Below, piece after piece: positions 35,158-43,416 of a DNA stretch of 64,000 nucleotides. The position numbers and the translations under genes are program-made. The notes below the pieces were generated by a model. It did no database searches. It was not told the DNA's origin and saw only the letters and a list, made by a program, of their open reading frames with translations. Each line of letters starts with the position of its first letter. Position 1 is the stretch's first letter. This DNA comes from Allobosea sp. BH3 (lineage in GTDB: Bacteria > Pseudomonadota > Alphaproteobacteria > Rhizobiales > Beijerinckiaceae), in contig NZ_JAIMCA010000001.1 of the NCBI RefSeq assembly GCF_025499465.1, positions 372,001 through 436,000 of the forward strand, read 5' to 3'.

Positions 35158-36101
35158 TGACCACGCTCCTGATCGCCGAACACGACAGCACCTCGCTGAA
35201 GGACGCCACCGCCAAGGCCCTGACCGCCGCTCAGGCGCTGGGCGCGCCCGTCCACATCCTCGTCGCCGGCCAGGGCGCCAAGGCTGCCGCCGATGCGGCC
35301 GCCAAGCTCGCCGGCGTCGAGAAAGTGCTGCTGGCGGACGACGCGGCCTATGGCCACGCGCTCGCCGAGCCGCTTTCGGGCCTGATCGTCAAGCTTGCCG
35401 CCGGCTACGATGCCGTCATCGCGCCCTCGACCACCACCGGCAAGAACGTTCTGCCGCGCGTCGCCGCCCTGCTCGACGTGATGCAGGTCTCGGACGTCAC
35501 CAAGGTCGTCTCGCCAGACACCTTCGAGCGCCCGGTCTATGCCGGCAACGCCATCCAGACCGTGCAGTCCGGCGAGGCGAAGAAGCTCCTCACCATCCGC
35601 ACGGCCTCCTTCCCGGCTGCCGCCGAGGGCGGTTCGGCCCCGGTCGAGAGCGTCAGTGCTGCCGAGAACCCCGGCTCCTCCAGCTTCAAGGGTGAGGAAG
35701 TCGCGAAGTCCGATCGTCCCGAACTCGCCTCGGCCAAGATCATCATCTCGGGTGGCCGCGCGCTGGCTTCGGCCGAGAACTTCACCAAGGTGATCGAGCC
35801 TGTCGCCGACAAGCTCGGTGCTGCCATGGGTGCCTCGCGCGCAGCGGTCGATGCCGGCTACGCCCCCAACGACTGGCAGGTCGGCCAGACCGGTAAGGTG
35901 GTCGCGCCCGAGCTCTACATTGCGGTCGGCATTTCCGGCGCGATCCAGCATCTGGCGGGCATGAAGGACTCCAAGGTCATCGTCGCGATCAACAAGGACG
36001 AGGAGGCGCCGATCTTCCAGGTCGCCGATTACGGCCTCGTCGGCGATCTCTTCACGATCCTGCCGGAGCTCGAGCAAGAGCTCGCTAAGGCCGGCAAGTA
36101 A
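35157..36101 (+). CDS. etfA: Electron transfer flavoprotein subunit alpha
   Basis: A 314-residue FAD-carrying ETF subunit. The N-terminal domain begins [20 protein letters not shown]. The C-terminal FAD domain has [32 protein letters not shown], a [20 protein letters not shown] stretch, [16 protein letters not shown] and GDLF near the end, all family hallmarks. It is translationally coupled to etfB. A 3-hydroxyacyl-CoA dehydrogenase follows, consistent with fatty acid or polyhydroxybutyrate metabolism. Confidence 0.96.
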   Translation: MTTLLIAEHDSTSLKDATAKALTAAQALGAPVHILVAGQGAKAAADAAAKLAGVEKVLLADDAAYGHALAEPLSGLIVKLAAGYDAVIAPSTTTGKNVLPRVAALLDVMQVSDVTKVVSPDTFERPVYAGNAIQTVQSGEAKKLLTIRTASFPAAAEGGSAPVESVSAAENPGSSSFKGEEVAKSDRPELASAKIIISGGRALASAENFTKVIEPVADKLGAAMGASRAAVDAGYAPNDWQVGQTGKVVAPELYIAVGISGAIQHLAGMKDSKVIVAINKDEEAPIFQVADYGLVGDLFTILPELEQELAKAGK

Positions 36102-36118
36102 GCGACGGACCGCATTCC

Positions 36119-36139
36119 GGGCCGCCTCCAGGGCGGCCC
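36119..36139 (+). terminator. GC-rich hairpin after etfA
   Basis: GGGCCGCC and GGCGGCCC form an 8-bp stem with a 5-base loop, 17 bp after the etfA stop. There is no T-run, so it may attenuate or stabilise the etf transcript rather than end it fully before the dehydrogenase gene. Confidence 0.45.
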
Positions 36140-36185
36140 GTTCCGCTCCTGCGGGAGCACGACAGAGATTATCCGGGATCAGACC

Positions 36186-37070
36186 ATGGCGGACCACGCG
36201 ATCAAGACGATCGGCATCATCGGGGCAGGCCAGATGGGCAACGGCATCGCCCATGTCGCGGCGGTAGCGGGCTTCGACATCAGGCTGCACGACCTCGCCG
36301 AGGATCGGATCAAGGCGGCTCTGGCCACCATCGACGGCAACATGGCCCGCCAGGTCTCCAAGGGCGCGCTCGCCGATGAAGAGCGCCGCGCGGCCGTCGG
36401 TAGGATTCTGCCGGCTGTCGATCTCGCCGATCTTGGCGCCTGCGATCTCGTGATCGAGGCCGCGACCGAGAACGAGGAGATCAAGCGCAAGATCTTCACC
36501 GCCGTCTGCCCACATCTGAGGCCCGATGCCATCCTGGCCTCCAACACCTCCTCGATCTCGATCACCCGGCTCGCCGCCGCAACGGACCGGCCCGAGCATT
36601 TCATCGGTATCCATTTCATGAACCCGGTGCCGCTGATGCAGCTCGTCGAGCTGATTCGCGGCATCGCGACCGACGACGGCACCTTCGAGCGCGCCAAGGA
36701 CCTCGTCGACAAGCTGCACAAGACCGTCTCGGTCTCCGAGGACTTCCCGGCCTTCATCGTCAACCGCATCCTGCTGCCGATGATCAACGAGGCCGTCTAT
36801 ACCCTCTATGAGGGCGTCGGCTCCGTCGATGCGATCGACACCGCGATGCGGCTGGGCGCCAACCACCCGATGGGCCCGCTCCAGCTCGCCGATTTCATCG
36901 GCCTCGACACCTGTCTCTCGGTGATGCAGGTGCTTCATGACGGACTGGCCGATTCGAAGTACCGCCCCTGCCCGCTGCTGGTGAAATATGTCGAGGCTGG
37001 CTGGCTCGGCCGCAAGACCAAGCGGGGCTTCTACGATTATCGCGGCGAGAAGCCCGTTCCCACGCGTTGA
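36186..37070 (+). CDS. 3-hydroxybutyryl-CoA dehydrogenase
   Basis: A 294-residue NAD-dependent 3-hydroxyacyl-CoA dehydrogenase. The N-terminal Rossmann turn is GIIGAGQMGNGIA; the catalytic region is FIGIHFMNPVPLMQLVEL with the active His, followed by the SEDFPAFIVNRILLPMINEA dimer helix and LGANHPMGPLQLADFIGLDT. It oxidises 3-hydroxybutyryl-CoA to acetoacetyl-CoA or the reverse. Length and motifs match Hbd/PaaH-type enzymes. It sits 84 bp after etfA, a linkage common in alphaproteobacteria. A dispersed repeat lies just downstream. Confidence 0.94.
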   Translation: MADHAIKTIGIIGAGQMGNGIAHVAAVAGFDIRLHDLAEDRIKAALATIDGNMARQVSKGALADEERRAAVGRILPAVDLADLGACDLVIEAATENEEIKRKIFTAVCPHLRPDAILASNTSSISITRLAAATDRPEHFIGIHFMNPVPLMQLVELIRGIATDDGTFERAKDLVDKLHKTVSVSEDFPAFIVNRILLPMINEAVYTLYEGVGSVDAIDTAMRLGANHPMGPLQLADFIGLDTCLSVMQVLHDGLADSKYRPCPLLVKYVEAGWLGRKTKRGFYDYRGEKPVPTR

Positions 37071-37079
37071 CGTTTTCAC

Positions 37080-37173
37080 GCCGTTTTCGGGCGAGCGAAA
37101 CGTAAATCCGGGCATCCGGGGCCCCGACGACGGTGGTTTCCACGATGCTCGGGCCCAGCCCGGGCATCACGGC
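37080..37173. repeat. Dispersed palindromic intergenic element, diverged copy 3
   Basis: Aligned with the copies at 7538 and 9124 it keeps the TCGGGCGAGCGAAACGTA-like left part and the right hairpin ATGCTCGGGCCCAGCCCGGGCAT, here with one altered pair, and short inverted ends GCCGT/ACGGC. It lies 10 bp after the dehydrogenase stop, within the 217-bp gap before the HNH gene. Confidence 0.7.
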
Positions 37174-37287
37174 AGGCACTCGGACGCCCGCTTGCTTTTC
37201 CCCGCTCTTCACATTCCTGTCGTCTCGCGCTTACATTCATCATCCGGCGGGATTCGTCCCGCCCGATGAAGCGGAGGTGCGACGAGT

Positions 37288-37860
37288 TTGACGGCGCATG
37301 TGATGCATCCGATGGCGTCGCCGGATAGTTGTCCGGCCCTCGTCCTGAACGCCGATTTCCGGCCGCTCAGTTACTATCCCTTGTCTCTCTGGAGCTGGCA
37401 GGACGCGATCAAGGCGGTCTTCATGGATCGCGTCAACATCGTCTCCGAATACGACACCGTCGTCCGCAGCCCCAGCTTCGACATGCGGCTGCCCTCCGTC
37501 GTCTCGTTGAAGTGCTATATCAAGCCCTCGCGGACGCCGGCCTTCACCCGCTTCAACGTCTTCCTGCGTGACCGATTCGCCTGCCAGTATTGCGGCGAGC
37601 GCGACGAACTGACGTTCGATCACGTCGTCCCGCGTTCAAAGGGCGGCATGACCACCTGGGAGAACGTCGTCGCCGCCTGTTCGCCCTGCAACCTGCGCAA
37701 GGGCGACAAGATGCCGGCCTCGGTCGAGATGTTCCCGGCGCAGAAGCCCTACGCACCGACGGTCAACGACCTGCACCGCAACGGCAAGCTCTTCCCGCCG
37801 AACTATCTCCACGAGAGCTGGCTCGACTATCTCTACTGGGATTCGGAACTGGAGCCGTAA
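37288..37860 (+). CDS. HNH endonuclease
   Basis: A 190-residue protein with a C-terminal HNH/zinc module: FACQYCGERDEL, then TFDHVVPRSKGG (the DH catalytic pair), WENVVAACSPCNLRKGDK (the second CxxC and the Asn). The N-terminal part ALVLNADFRPLSYYPLSLWS is typical of a widespread chromosomal HNH family in alphaproteobacteria, not of homing or restriction enzymes. Its role is unknown; DNA repair has been suggested for relatives. The TTG start at 37288 has GGAGGT 9 bases upstream; an in-frame ATG lies five codons later. Confidence 0.88.
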   Translation: MTAHVMHPMASPDSCPALVLNADFRPLSYYPLSLWSWQDAIKAVFMDRVNIVSEYDTVVRSPSFDMRLPSVVSLKCYIKPSRTPAFTRFNVFLRDRFACQYCGERDELTFDHVVPRSKGGMTTWENVVAACSPCNLRKGDKMPASVEMFPAQKPYAPTVNDLHRNGKLFPPNYLHESWLDYLYWDSELEP

Positions 37861-37863
37861 GGC

Positions 37864-38385
37864 TCAAGCCTTCCGGGTCAGCCCGTAAGCTGCGAGCAGG
37901 AACAGCCCGGCGGAAGCCACGGCGTTCCAGCCGGCCAGCGACAGGCCGAGGAAGCGCCAGGCCGCCTCCGAGCAGGCGACAATGCGTGTCGTCTGCAGCG
38001 CCTTCATGAAATCCTGCACCCCGGCCGCAGCAGCCCCTGCCCCACCGCCGCAATCGTTCGGCCCGATGAACCAGCCCCATTCGACCCCGGCGTGGTAGAC
38101 TCCGAGCCCGGTGCTCCAGGCCATCAGAACGGCCAGGCCCAGCAGCACGATCCATTGCAGCAGCGACGAGCGCGCCAGCACCAGGCCGGCCAATGCCAGG
38201 CCGATGGCGGCATAATGCGGCACGCGCTGCTCGAGGCAGAGCTTGCAGGGCGTGAGATGGATGACGAGCTCGAAGAACCAGGCGCCGCCGATCAGCGCGA
38301 GGCTCGCAAGGCCGATCAGCGCGATCAGCCTCTGCCTGCTGAGCAACGACTTCGGGGCAGAGCTGGCGAAGGCGGAAGCGGACAT
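37864..38385 (-). CDS. DsbB-like disulfide bond formation protein
   Basis: A 173-residue, four-helix inner-membrane protein. The CxxC pair is in HLTPCKLCLEQRVPHY, which fits the periplasmic loop of DsbB, and a second pair lies in GPNDCGGG and RIVACSEA. DsbB reoxidises DsbA-type thiol oxidases and passes the electrons to quinone. All four cysteines needed for the relay are present. It is transcribed away from the converging HNH gene, 3 bp from its stop, and follows the YqaA-like gene after 10 bp. Confidence 0.9.
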   Translation of the reverse strand: MSASAFASSAPKSLLSRQRLIALIGLASLALIGGAWFFELVIHLTPCKLCLEQRVPHYAAIGLALAGLVLARSSLLQWIVLLGLAVLMAWSTGLGVYHAGVEWGWFIGPNDCGGGAGAAAAGVQDFMKALQTTRIVACSEAAWRFLGLSLAGWNAVASAGLFLLAAYGLTRKA

Positions 38386-38395
38386 GGCTCGAGGC

Positions 38396-39007
38396 TCAGC
38401 AGGAGAACAGCTGGCCAGACCCTGCGATGAGCTTGAGGCCGAAATAAAGCAGGATCAGCACTGCCGCCCCCAGCACCGCGATCACTTTCAGGCGACGCTC
38501 GATGAAATGGCGGATGGCAGGGCCGTAGTTCCGTAGAAGCAGGGCCAGCGCGAAGAAGCGCGCGCCGCGCGCCAGCACGCAGGAGATGACGAAAAAAGTC
38601 AGGCCGATATGGACGGCGCCCGCCAGGATCGTCACCACCTTGATCGGCGGCAGATGCGCCAGACCCGAGGTCGTGAGCAGGATCAGCGTCGTGTCCGGCC
38701 CCGCACAGGCCCGCATCTGCTCGAAGGCGCCCAGCTTGCCGTAGAAGGCCAGTACCGGCTTCGCCAGCGCCTCGAAGGCGTAGTAGCCGAGCGCATAGCC
38801 GGCAATGCCGCCAAGCACGGAAAACAGCGTCGCCACGAAGGCGAAGCGCCAGGCCCGATCGGGCCGCGCCAGCGCCATCGGCACGAACAGCACATCGGCG
38901 GGGATCAGGAAGACGGAGCTCTCGACGAAGGCGACGATCGCGAGCCACAACTCCGCGCGCGGCCGGGCAGCGAGCGACAGGGTCCATTCATAGAGGCGCT
39001 TCAGCAT
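38396..39007 (-). CDS. YqaA-family (DedA/VTT-like) membrane protein
   Basis: A 203-residue membrane protein with a VTT/SNARE-associated-type core: LWLAIVAFVESSVFLIPADV holds the conserved E and the re-entrant Pro, and GIAGYALGYYAFEALAKPVL follows. DedA-like proteins are proposed lipid scramblases or proton-dependent transporters. I start at MLKRLYEW (39007), giving the usual YqaA length; the 12-residue longer frame is less likely. It is co-directional with the DsbB-like gene. Function in this organism is unknown. Confidence 0.85.
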   Translation of the reverse strand: MLKRLYEWTLSLAARPRAELWLAIVAFVESSVFLIPADVLFVPMALARPDRAWRFAFVATLFSVLGGIAGYALGYYAFEALAKPVLAFYGKLGAFEQMRACAGPDTTLILLTTSGLAHLPPIKVVTILAGAVHIGLTFFVISCVLARGARFFALALLLRNYGPAIRHFIERRLKVIAVLGAAVLILLYFGLKLIAGSGQLFSC

Positions 39008-39199
39008 GGCGCGCTCTAGAGCATGGCCCAGGCGAGGACGCAACGTCAGGCAGGTGCGTCTGGTTGAAAACGGAGCCGGCCCGCCTGGAGGATTCCGATG
39101 CCGAATGACAACGGGTCTCCTCGCATTCAGGATGGCACAGGGCTGATCTGCCGATTGACCGCCCTTGGCCGATCGCTATAGTCCGGCCGCCCGCAAGGG

Positions 39200-39284
39200 G
39201 CCCCTGTGGCGGAATTGGTAGACGCGCTCGACTCAAAATCGAGTTCCGCAAGGAGTGCTGGTTCGATCCCGGCCAGGGGCACCA
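39200..39284 (+). tRNA. tRNA-Leu (CAA)
   Basis: An 85-base class II tRNA. The acceptor strands GCCCCTG and CAGGGGC pair, followed by A and an encoded CCA. The D-arm has GGAATTGGTAGAC, the anticodon stem CTCGA/TCGAG encloses loop CTCAAAA with anticodon CAA (reads UUG), the long variable arm is TTCCGCAAGGAGT-like, and the T-arm has GTTCGATCC. No integrase or att-like duplication was seen next to it. Confidence 0.97.
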
Positions 39285-39458
39285 AAGGCTCGTTCGCCGG
39301 CCAAATCGCTGCGTTGTCAGTTGAGCCGGGCGACCTTTCTCAGTGCCGTTCGCAGCTCGTCTGAAAGATCGTAGCGCCCCCAGCTAAACGGCCGCCAATG
39401 GCCCTTTGCAGACGTCGGGAGCGTCCGCTTTCTGCAATCTTGCTCGCGCGGCGAGCCG

Positions 39459-41042
39459 TCATGCCGGATCGAGCGTCAGCATGTCGCGCAGGCTCGCCTG
39501 GCGATAGTCATCGACCAGCACGTCCAGCCGGACGATCCAGATGCCATCCATGGGCAGGAACATGTCGAGAGGGGCGAATGCTCCCGAACCGTTTCGCGCG
39601 ACGATCTTGCGGAAGGGCCCCAGGCCGAACGAGGGTTTCTCGACCGTCACGATCAGCTCCTTGGGGTTGATCCGAGCCGATCCGCGGCGGATCTCCTCGA
39701 CGAACAGCCGGACCTTGCCGACCCGCGGCGGCCCCACGCGAAGCCGGGCGCTGAATTCCCCTTCGGCCAGCGAAAGCACGACATCGGGCATGGGCGCCGG
39801 TAGCGCGCGCGGCGGCACTGTGAAGCGCCAGAGGCCGACTGCGCCCAGGATTGCGAAGGACAGGACGGTCTCTGCCGTCACTGAGGTGGCCAGCCGGCGG
39901 CGTGCCGCTGAGTGGCCGGCAAGGGCTGTCGGCGTCAGCATCCTGTTGAAGCATGCAAGGGCCAGCACGCCCGCGAGCAGGCCGAGCTTGATCAGGAAGA
40001 CCTGCCCATAGGCACTCTGCCAGAGCGCCGGGAGCGAGCCCAATTGGACGAGCGCGAGAGCAAGGCCCGATCCGAGCAGGATGGCGAGACCATAGGGGAT
40101 AAACTCGCTGAAACGCCGCAGCGGAATGTCGAGCGCGTCCGGGCTCCTGCGCGAGAGGGAGGCGAGCGGTGGCAGAGCGCCGAGCCAGAGCGTCATCGCG
40201 GTCGCGTGCAGGAAAACGGCCGGCTGCATCAGCCAGCGGGGGGAAGCGAGCGCCGCGTGACCGCTCGCGGCAAAGGCGGCGCCCGACAGGCCGAGGGCTG
40301 TGAGCACGAAGGCTCTTGAGCGGGTGGCAACGCCGAAGCCGGCCGTCGCAAAGCCCAGCGCGACCAGAACTGCGCTCGTCCCCTGCGGCGTGCGCGAGAG
40401 CCCGGTCCACCAGATCGCCGGATCACCGAGGCGGGCGAGGTCCGCCCCGGCCAGGTCGAGGCCCTGAAGCCCGATGCTCGCCACCGCGCCCAATATGCCG
40501 ACTGCGAGGAAACCGGCGCCGATCGCGCGCAGCCTGCCCGGCCATCGCCCGCCCGCGAGCAGCAGCACGAAGGCGGCGCTGCCGATCCCGAAGGCGGTTC
40601 CGCCGGCTACGGCAAGTCTCGCCAGCCAGAGCGCCCAGGCGACGGGCCGCGCGGTTCCGGACTCCGTGCCCGGCTCCGCCGAGACATGGCCGACCGAGAA
40701 GACGACCGCTCCGCCGATCGGATGTCCATCCTCCGAGACCGCGCGCCAGGACAGCACATGCGTGCCCTGCAGCGTGCTCCGTGGCAGCGCGAGCCGATGC
40801 GAGACGAGCCGGTCGGGCTGGGCCGCAGCGTCCCTGTGGCTTCCATCCGGCGCGGTCAGGCGCAGCGCCGTCAGCTCGGTCGCCTCGTCGAAGGTCAGGA
40901 CGATCTCGCCGGGTGCCGCGTCGAGCAGCAGGCCGTCGGCAGGTTCGGACGAGATGAGCGAGCCGTGAGCACCTGCTTCACCAACCGGCAGCCATGTGAG
41001 GAACAGCGCCAGCAGGGCGATGCTGGCGCTCCGGAAGCGCAT
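39459..41042 (-). CDS. CopC-CopD fusion, copper resistance/uptake protein
   Basis: A 527-residue protein. After a signal peptide (IALLALFLTWLPVGEAGA) the mature chain begins HGSLISSEPADG, so it has an N-terminal copper-binding His as in CopC; the CopC domain runs to about residue 120 and includes SEDGHPIGGAVVFSVG with the second His. The rest is a CopD-like membrane domain of about eight helices with TALALASPRW- and HATAMTLWLGALPPL-type segments. It is expected to bind periplasmic copper and move it across the inner membrane. I start at the ATG at 41042. It lies 11 bp after the YcnI-like gene. Confidence 0.88.
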   Translation of the reverse strand: MRFRSASIALLALFLTWLPVGEAGAHGSLISSEPADGLLLDAAPGEIVLTFDEATELTALRLTAPDGSHRDAAAQPDRLVSHRLALPRSTLQGTHVLSWRAVSEDGHPIGGAVVFSVGHVSAEPGTESGTARPVAWALWLARLAVAGGTAFGIGSAAFVLLLAGGRWPGRLRAIGAGFLAVGILGAVASIGLQGLDLAGADLARLGDPAIWWTGLSRTPQGTSAVLVALGFATAGFGVATRSRAFVLTALGLSGAAFAASGHAALASPRWLMQPAVFLHATAMTLWLGALPPLASLSRRSPDALDIPLRRFSEFIPYGLAILLGSGLALALVQLGSLPALWQSAYGQVFLIKLGLLAGVLALACFNRMLTPTALAGHSAARRRLATSVTAETVLSFAILGAVGLWRFTVPPRALPAPMPDVVLSLAEGEFSARLRVGPPRVGKVRLFVEEIRRGSARINPKELIVTVEKPSFGLGPFRKIVARNGSGAFAPLDMFLPMDGIWIVRLDVLVDDYRQASLRDMLTLDPA

Positions 41043-41053
41043 GGTGCCCGCAA

Positions 41054-41575
41054 TCAGGACGGCTGGCCGATCAGCCGAAACGAAGGCGCAGGCGATTTGA
41101 GCGAGGCCGGCGCATTGCCGTCGGACGGGATCTCGATCCAGCGCTGGACCTTGTCTCCGCATTCCTGAACGATCGGGACATAGACCGGGCCAAGCGGCGC
41201 GGTCTTGGCCGTCGAGACCCAGAGCACGAACTCGTCGTAGCTGGCATCCCCGAGCACGCCTGTCCAGGAAACCTCCTGCGGCGCCGTCGCATCATCGTGT
41301 CCGTGCCCGCCGCCGGCAGCCGCGCCCTTGGCCGTCACCACATCGAGCGTCCAGCCGGGCTTCGGCTGCGGCTTTGCCGAGCGGAAGGCCTCGGGGATGC
41401 GCGCGCGCAGCTTGGTCGTCGCGGCGCCGGAGCAGCCATGGGGCACCCGCAGCACGAGCTTGAAGGAGGCGCCGGCGACGGCCTCCCTGTTCTCGAGGGT
41501 GACATGGGCGCTGGCCGCCGAGAGCGGCAGCAGCAACGCGACAGGGAGCAGGGCAAGGCGCGTCAGCGCGGTCAT
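41054..41575 (-). CDS. YcnI-like (DUF1775) copper-binding exported protein
   Basis: A 173-residue exported protein. The signal peptide ends SAASA and the mature chain starts HVTLENREAVAGASFK, placing His at position 1 as in the copper-binding YcnI/DUF1775 fold; a conserved Trp segment (KPGWTLDVVTAKG) and a His-rich loop GGGHGHDD are also present. The likely role is periplasmic copper handling together with the CopC-CopD fusion 11 bp downstream. AAGGAG lies 8 bases before the ATG at 41575, which I prefer to the ATG two codons earlier. Confidence 0.85.
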   Translation of the reverse strand: MTALTRLALLPVALLLPLSAASAHVTLENREAVAGASFKLVLRVPHGCSGAATTKLRARIPEAFRSAKPQPKPGWTLDVVTAKGAAAGGGHGHDDATAPQEVSWTGVLGDASYDEFVLWVSTAKTAPLGPVYVPIVQECGDKVQRWIEIPSDGNAPASLKSPAPSFRLIGQPS

Positions 41576-41606
41576 CAGCATATCTCCTTGGATCGGATGG
41601 GGCCGC

Positions 41607-42407
41607 TCACCAGCTCTTGGCGAGGCCGAGATGGCCGAGCGCTTCGCGGCGAAGCTCTGCCAGGCGCGGATCGCCGCGATGGCGGGGATAGGGCAGGTCG
41701 ACATCGATCGTCGCGACGATCCGGGCCGGACGTGGGCCGAACACGATCACGCGCTGGCTCAGGAACAGGGCTTCCTCGACATCGTGGGTGACGAGCAGCG
41801 CGGTCAGCCCCGTGCGACGCCAGATCGCGACCAGCTCTTCCTGCATCGCGAGGCGCGTCAGCGAGTCGAGCTTGCCCAGCGGCTCGTCCAGCAGCAGCAG
41901 CCGCGGATCGTTCACCAGCGCCCGCGCCAGCGAGACGCGCTGCGCCATGCCGCCGGAAAGCTGATGCGGATACGCTGACGAGAAGCCGTCCAGCCCGACG
42001 GTGCGGATGACCTCGTCGATCCGCGCGCCGTCCGCCTTGGCGGTGCCGCGGGCCTCGGGCCCGAGCGCGACGTTGTCGCGCACGCTTCGCCAGGGAAACA
42101 GCGTCGGATCCTGGAAGACGAGGATACGCGACGGGTCCGGACGCCCGACCGGAAGATCGTCGACGAGGAGCTGCCCCTCGGACGGATGGTCGAGCCCCGC
42201 CAGCAGCCGCAGCAGTGTCGACTTCCCGCAGCCAGAGGGGCCGATCAGCGCCGTGAACGAGCCGGGCTCCACCGAGAAGCTCACCTGGTCGAGGACGGGC
42301 AGCGGCTTTCCGTCAAGGACGAAGCGATGCGAGACATCCCGGATGTCGATGCCGAAGCCGGAAGCCGTCTCGGCCTCCGGGCGGCGCAGGGCGGCAGCGG
42401 CTACCAT
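41607..42407 (-). CDS. Sulfonate/taurine-type ABC transporter ATP-binding protein
   Basis: A 266-residue ATPase of the SsuB/TauB group: Walker A GPSGCGKST (residues 56-64), Q-loop VFQDPTLFPW, signature HQLSGGMAQRVSLARAL and Walker B LLLLDEPLGKLD, with the switch His in LLVTHDVEEAL. It powers the permease encoded just upstream. The start at 42407 overlaps the permease stop by 7 bp; the long frame extending upstream runs out of phase through the permease. It closes the leftward sulfur operon. Confidence 0.92.
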   Translation of the reverse strand: MVAAAALRRPEAETASGFGIDIRDVSHRFVLDGKPLPVLDQVSFSVEPGSFTALIGPSGCGKSTLLRLLAGLDHPSEGQLLVDDLPVGRPDPSRILVFQDPTLFPWRSVRDNVALGPEARGTAKADGARIDEVIRTVGLDGFSSAYPHQLSGGMAQRVSLARALVNDPRLLLLDEPLGKLDSLTRLAMQEELVAIWRRTGLTALLVTHDVEEALFLSQRVIVFGPRPARIVATIDVDLPYPRHRGDPRLAELRREALGHLGLAKSW

Positions 42408-43405
42408 CTGACCATCCCCTTCTGCCAGGAGAGCAGCCGGTCGCGGACCCGGAACAGCACCGTGATCAACGTCGAGCAGGCGAGCGCCATCACCAGCAGC
42501 GCGGCGTAGAGATTGGCATAGGCGCCCCAGCCCTGAGCCCAGCTCAGATACCAGCCGAGCCCGGACTTCACGCCCAGCATCTCCGCGACGACCAGCACGG
42601 CGAAGGAGGAACCGAGCCCCATGAACAGGCCGACGAAGAGATGCGGGAGCGCCGCCGGCACCGCGACCTTGAGGATCAGAAAGCGCTCGCTGGCGCCGAG
42701 CGTACGGGCGATGTCGTAATAGTCGCGGTTGACGCTGGCGATGCCCGACCATGTCAGCACCGCGACCGGGAAAGCGCTGGCTAGCGCGATCACGAAGACG
42801 CTGGCGCTGGCGCTCGTCGGGAAGACGAAGAAGATGATAGGCAGCCAGGCGGTCGCCGGCACCGGGCCGATCAGCCTCAGGACCGGGTGGATCCAGTAGC
42901 CGGCACGGCGCCACCATCCCATGGCGAGGCCGATCGAGAAGCCGGCGAGCGCCCCGAAGAAGAAGCCGCGCACCAGCAGCCAGCCTGAAGCGCCCAGGCT
43001 GTCGAGCAGACGCGGCCAATCGTCGACATAGACCTCGACGAGCGCCTGCGGTGAGGGAAAGAAGGGCAGTGGCAGGCGGCCCGTCTTGGCGGTCACGACC
43101 TCCCAGAGGCCGAGGAAGAGCCCGAGCGCGATCGCCCAGGGACCGGCATTGCGCAACCGCTGCCCGATCCGGCCCGGCGCGCCGCTGACGGCCCCGACGA
43201 GCAGGACCGCGGCGACGGCCGCGCAGATCCAGGCGAAGGCGTCGCCATAGGGCAAGGGGATGACCTCCCGCCACAGCACCGTCAGCGCCGCCACGCCCAG
43301 CCAGACGGCTGCGCCGACGAGGCCCGTTCCCCACCAGGCAGCGAACGGCCAGCGGATTCCGCTGGTCGCCCCCTCCCGTTCGAATGCGATTCCGGCGCCG
43401 CTCAT
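42401..43405 (-). CDS. Sulfonate/taurine-type ABC transporter permease
   Basis: A 334-residue permease, longer than SsuC because of an extra N-terminal segment with two helices (LVGAAVWLGVAALTVLW and FAWICAAVAAVLLVGAVSG). The core follows the BPD permease pattern with SIGLAMGWWRRAGYW and the EAA loop ARTLGASERFLILKVAVPAA. It forms the pore for the ATPase and binding protein on either side. Starts with ATG at 43405, 11 bp after the binding-protein stop. Confidence 0.9.
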   Translation of the reverse strand: MSGAGIAFEREGATSGIRWPFAAWWGTGLVGAAVWLGVAALTVLWREVIPLPYGDAFAWICAAVAAVLLVGAVSGAPGRIGQRLRNAGPWAIALGLFLGLWEVVTAKTGRLPLPFFPSPQALVEVYVDDWPRLLDSLGASGWLLVRGFFFGALAGFSIGLAMGWWRRAGYWIHPVLRLIGPVPATAWLPIIFFVFPTSASASVFVIALASAFPVAVLTWSGIASVNRDYYDIARTLGASERFLILKVAVPAALPHLFVGLFMGLGSSFAVLVVAEMLGVKSGLGWYLSWAQGWGAYANLYAALLVMALACSTLITVLFRVRDRLLSWQKGMVRW

Positions 43406-43416
43406 GCGCTTTCCCC

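Noticed and set aside
34962..37115. A 717-codon minus-strand open frame opposite etfBA and the dehydrogenase
   Set aside because: The opposite strand encodes unmistakable EtfB, EtfA and 3-hydroxyacyl-CoA dehydrogenase; the antisense product is biased in composition and motif-free.
39200..39458. tRNA-Leu as an integration site of a mobile element
   Set aside because: No integrase, no repeated tRNA 3' end and no change in gene type beyond it; copper genes follow directly.
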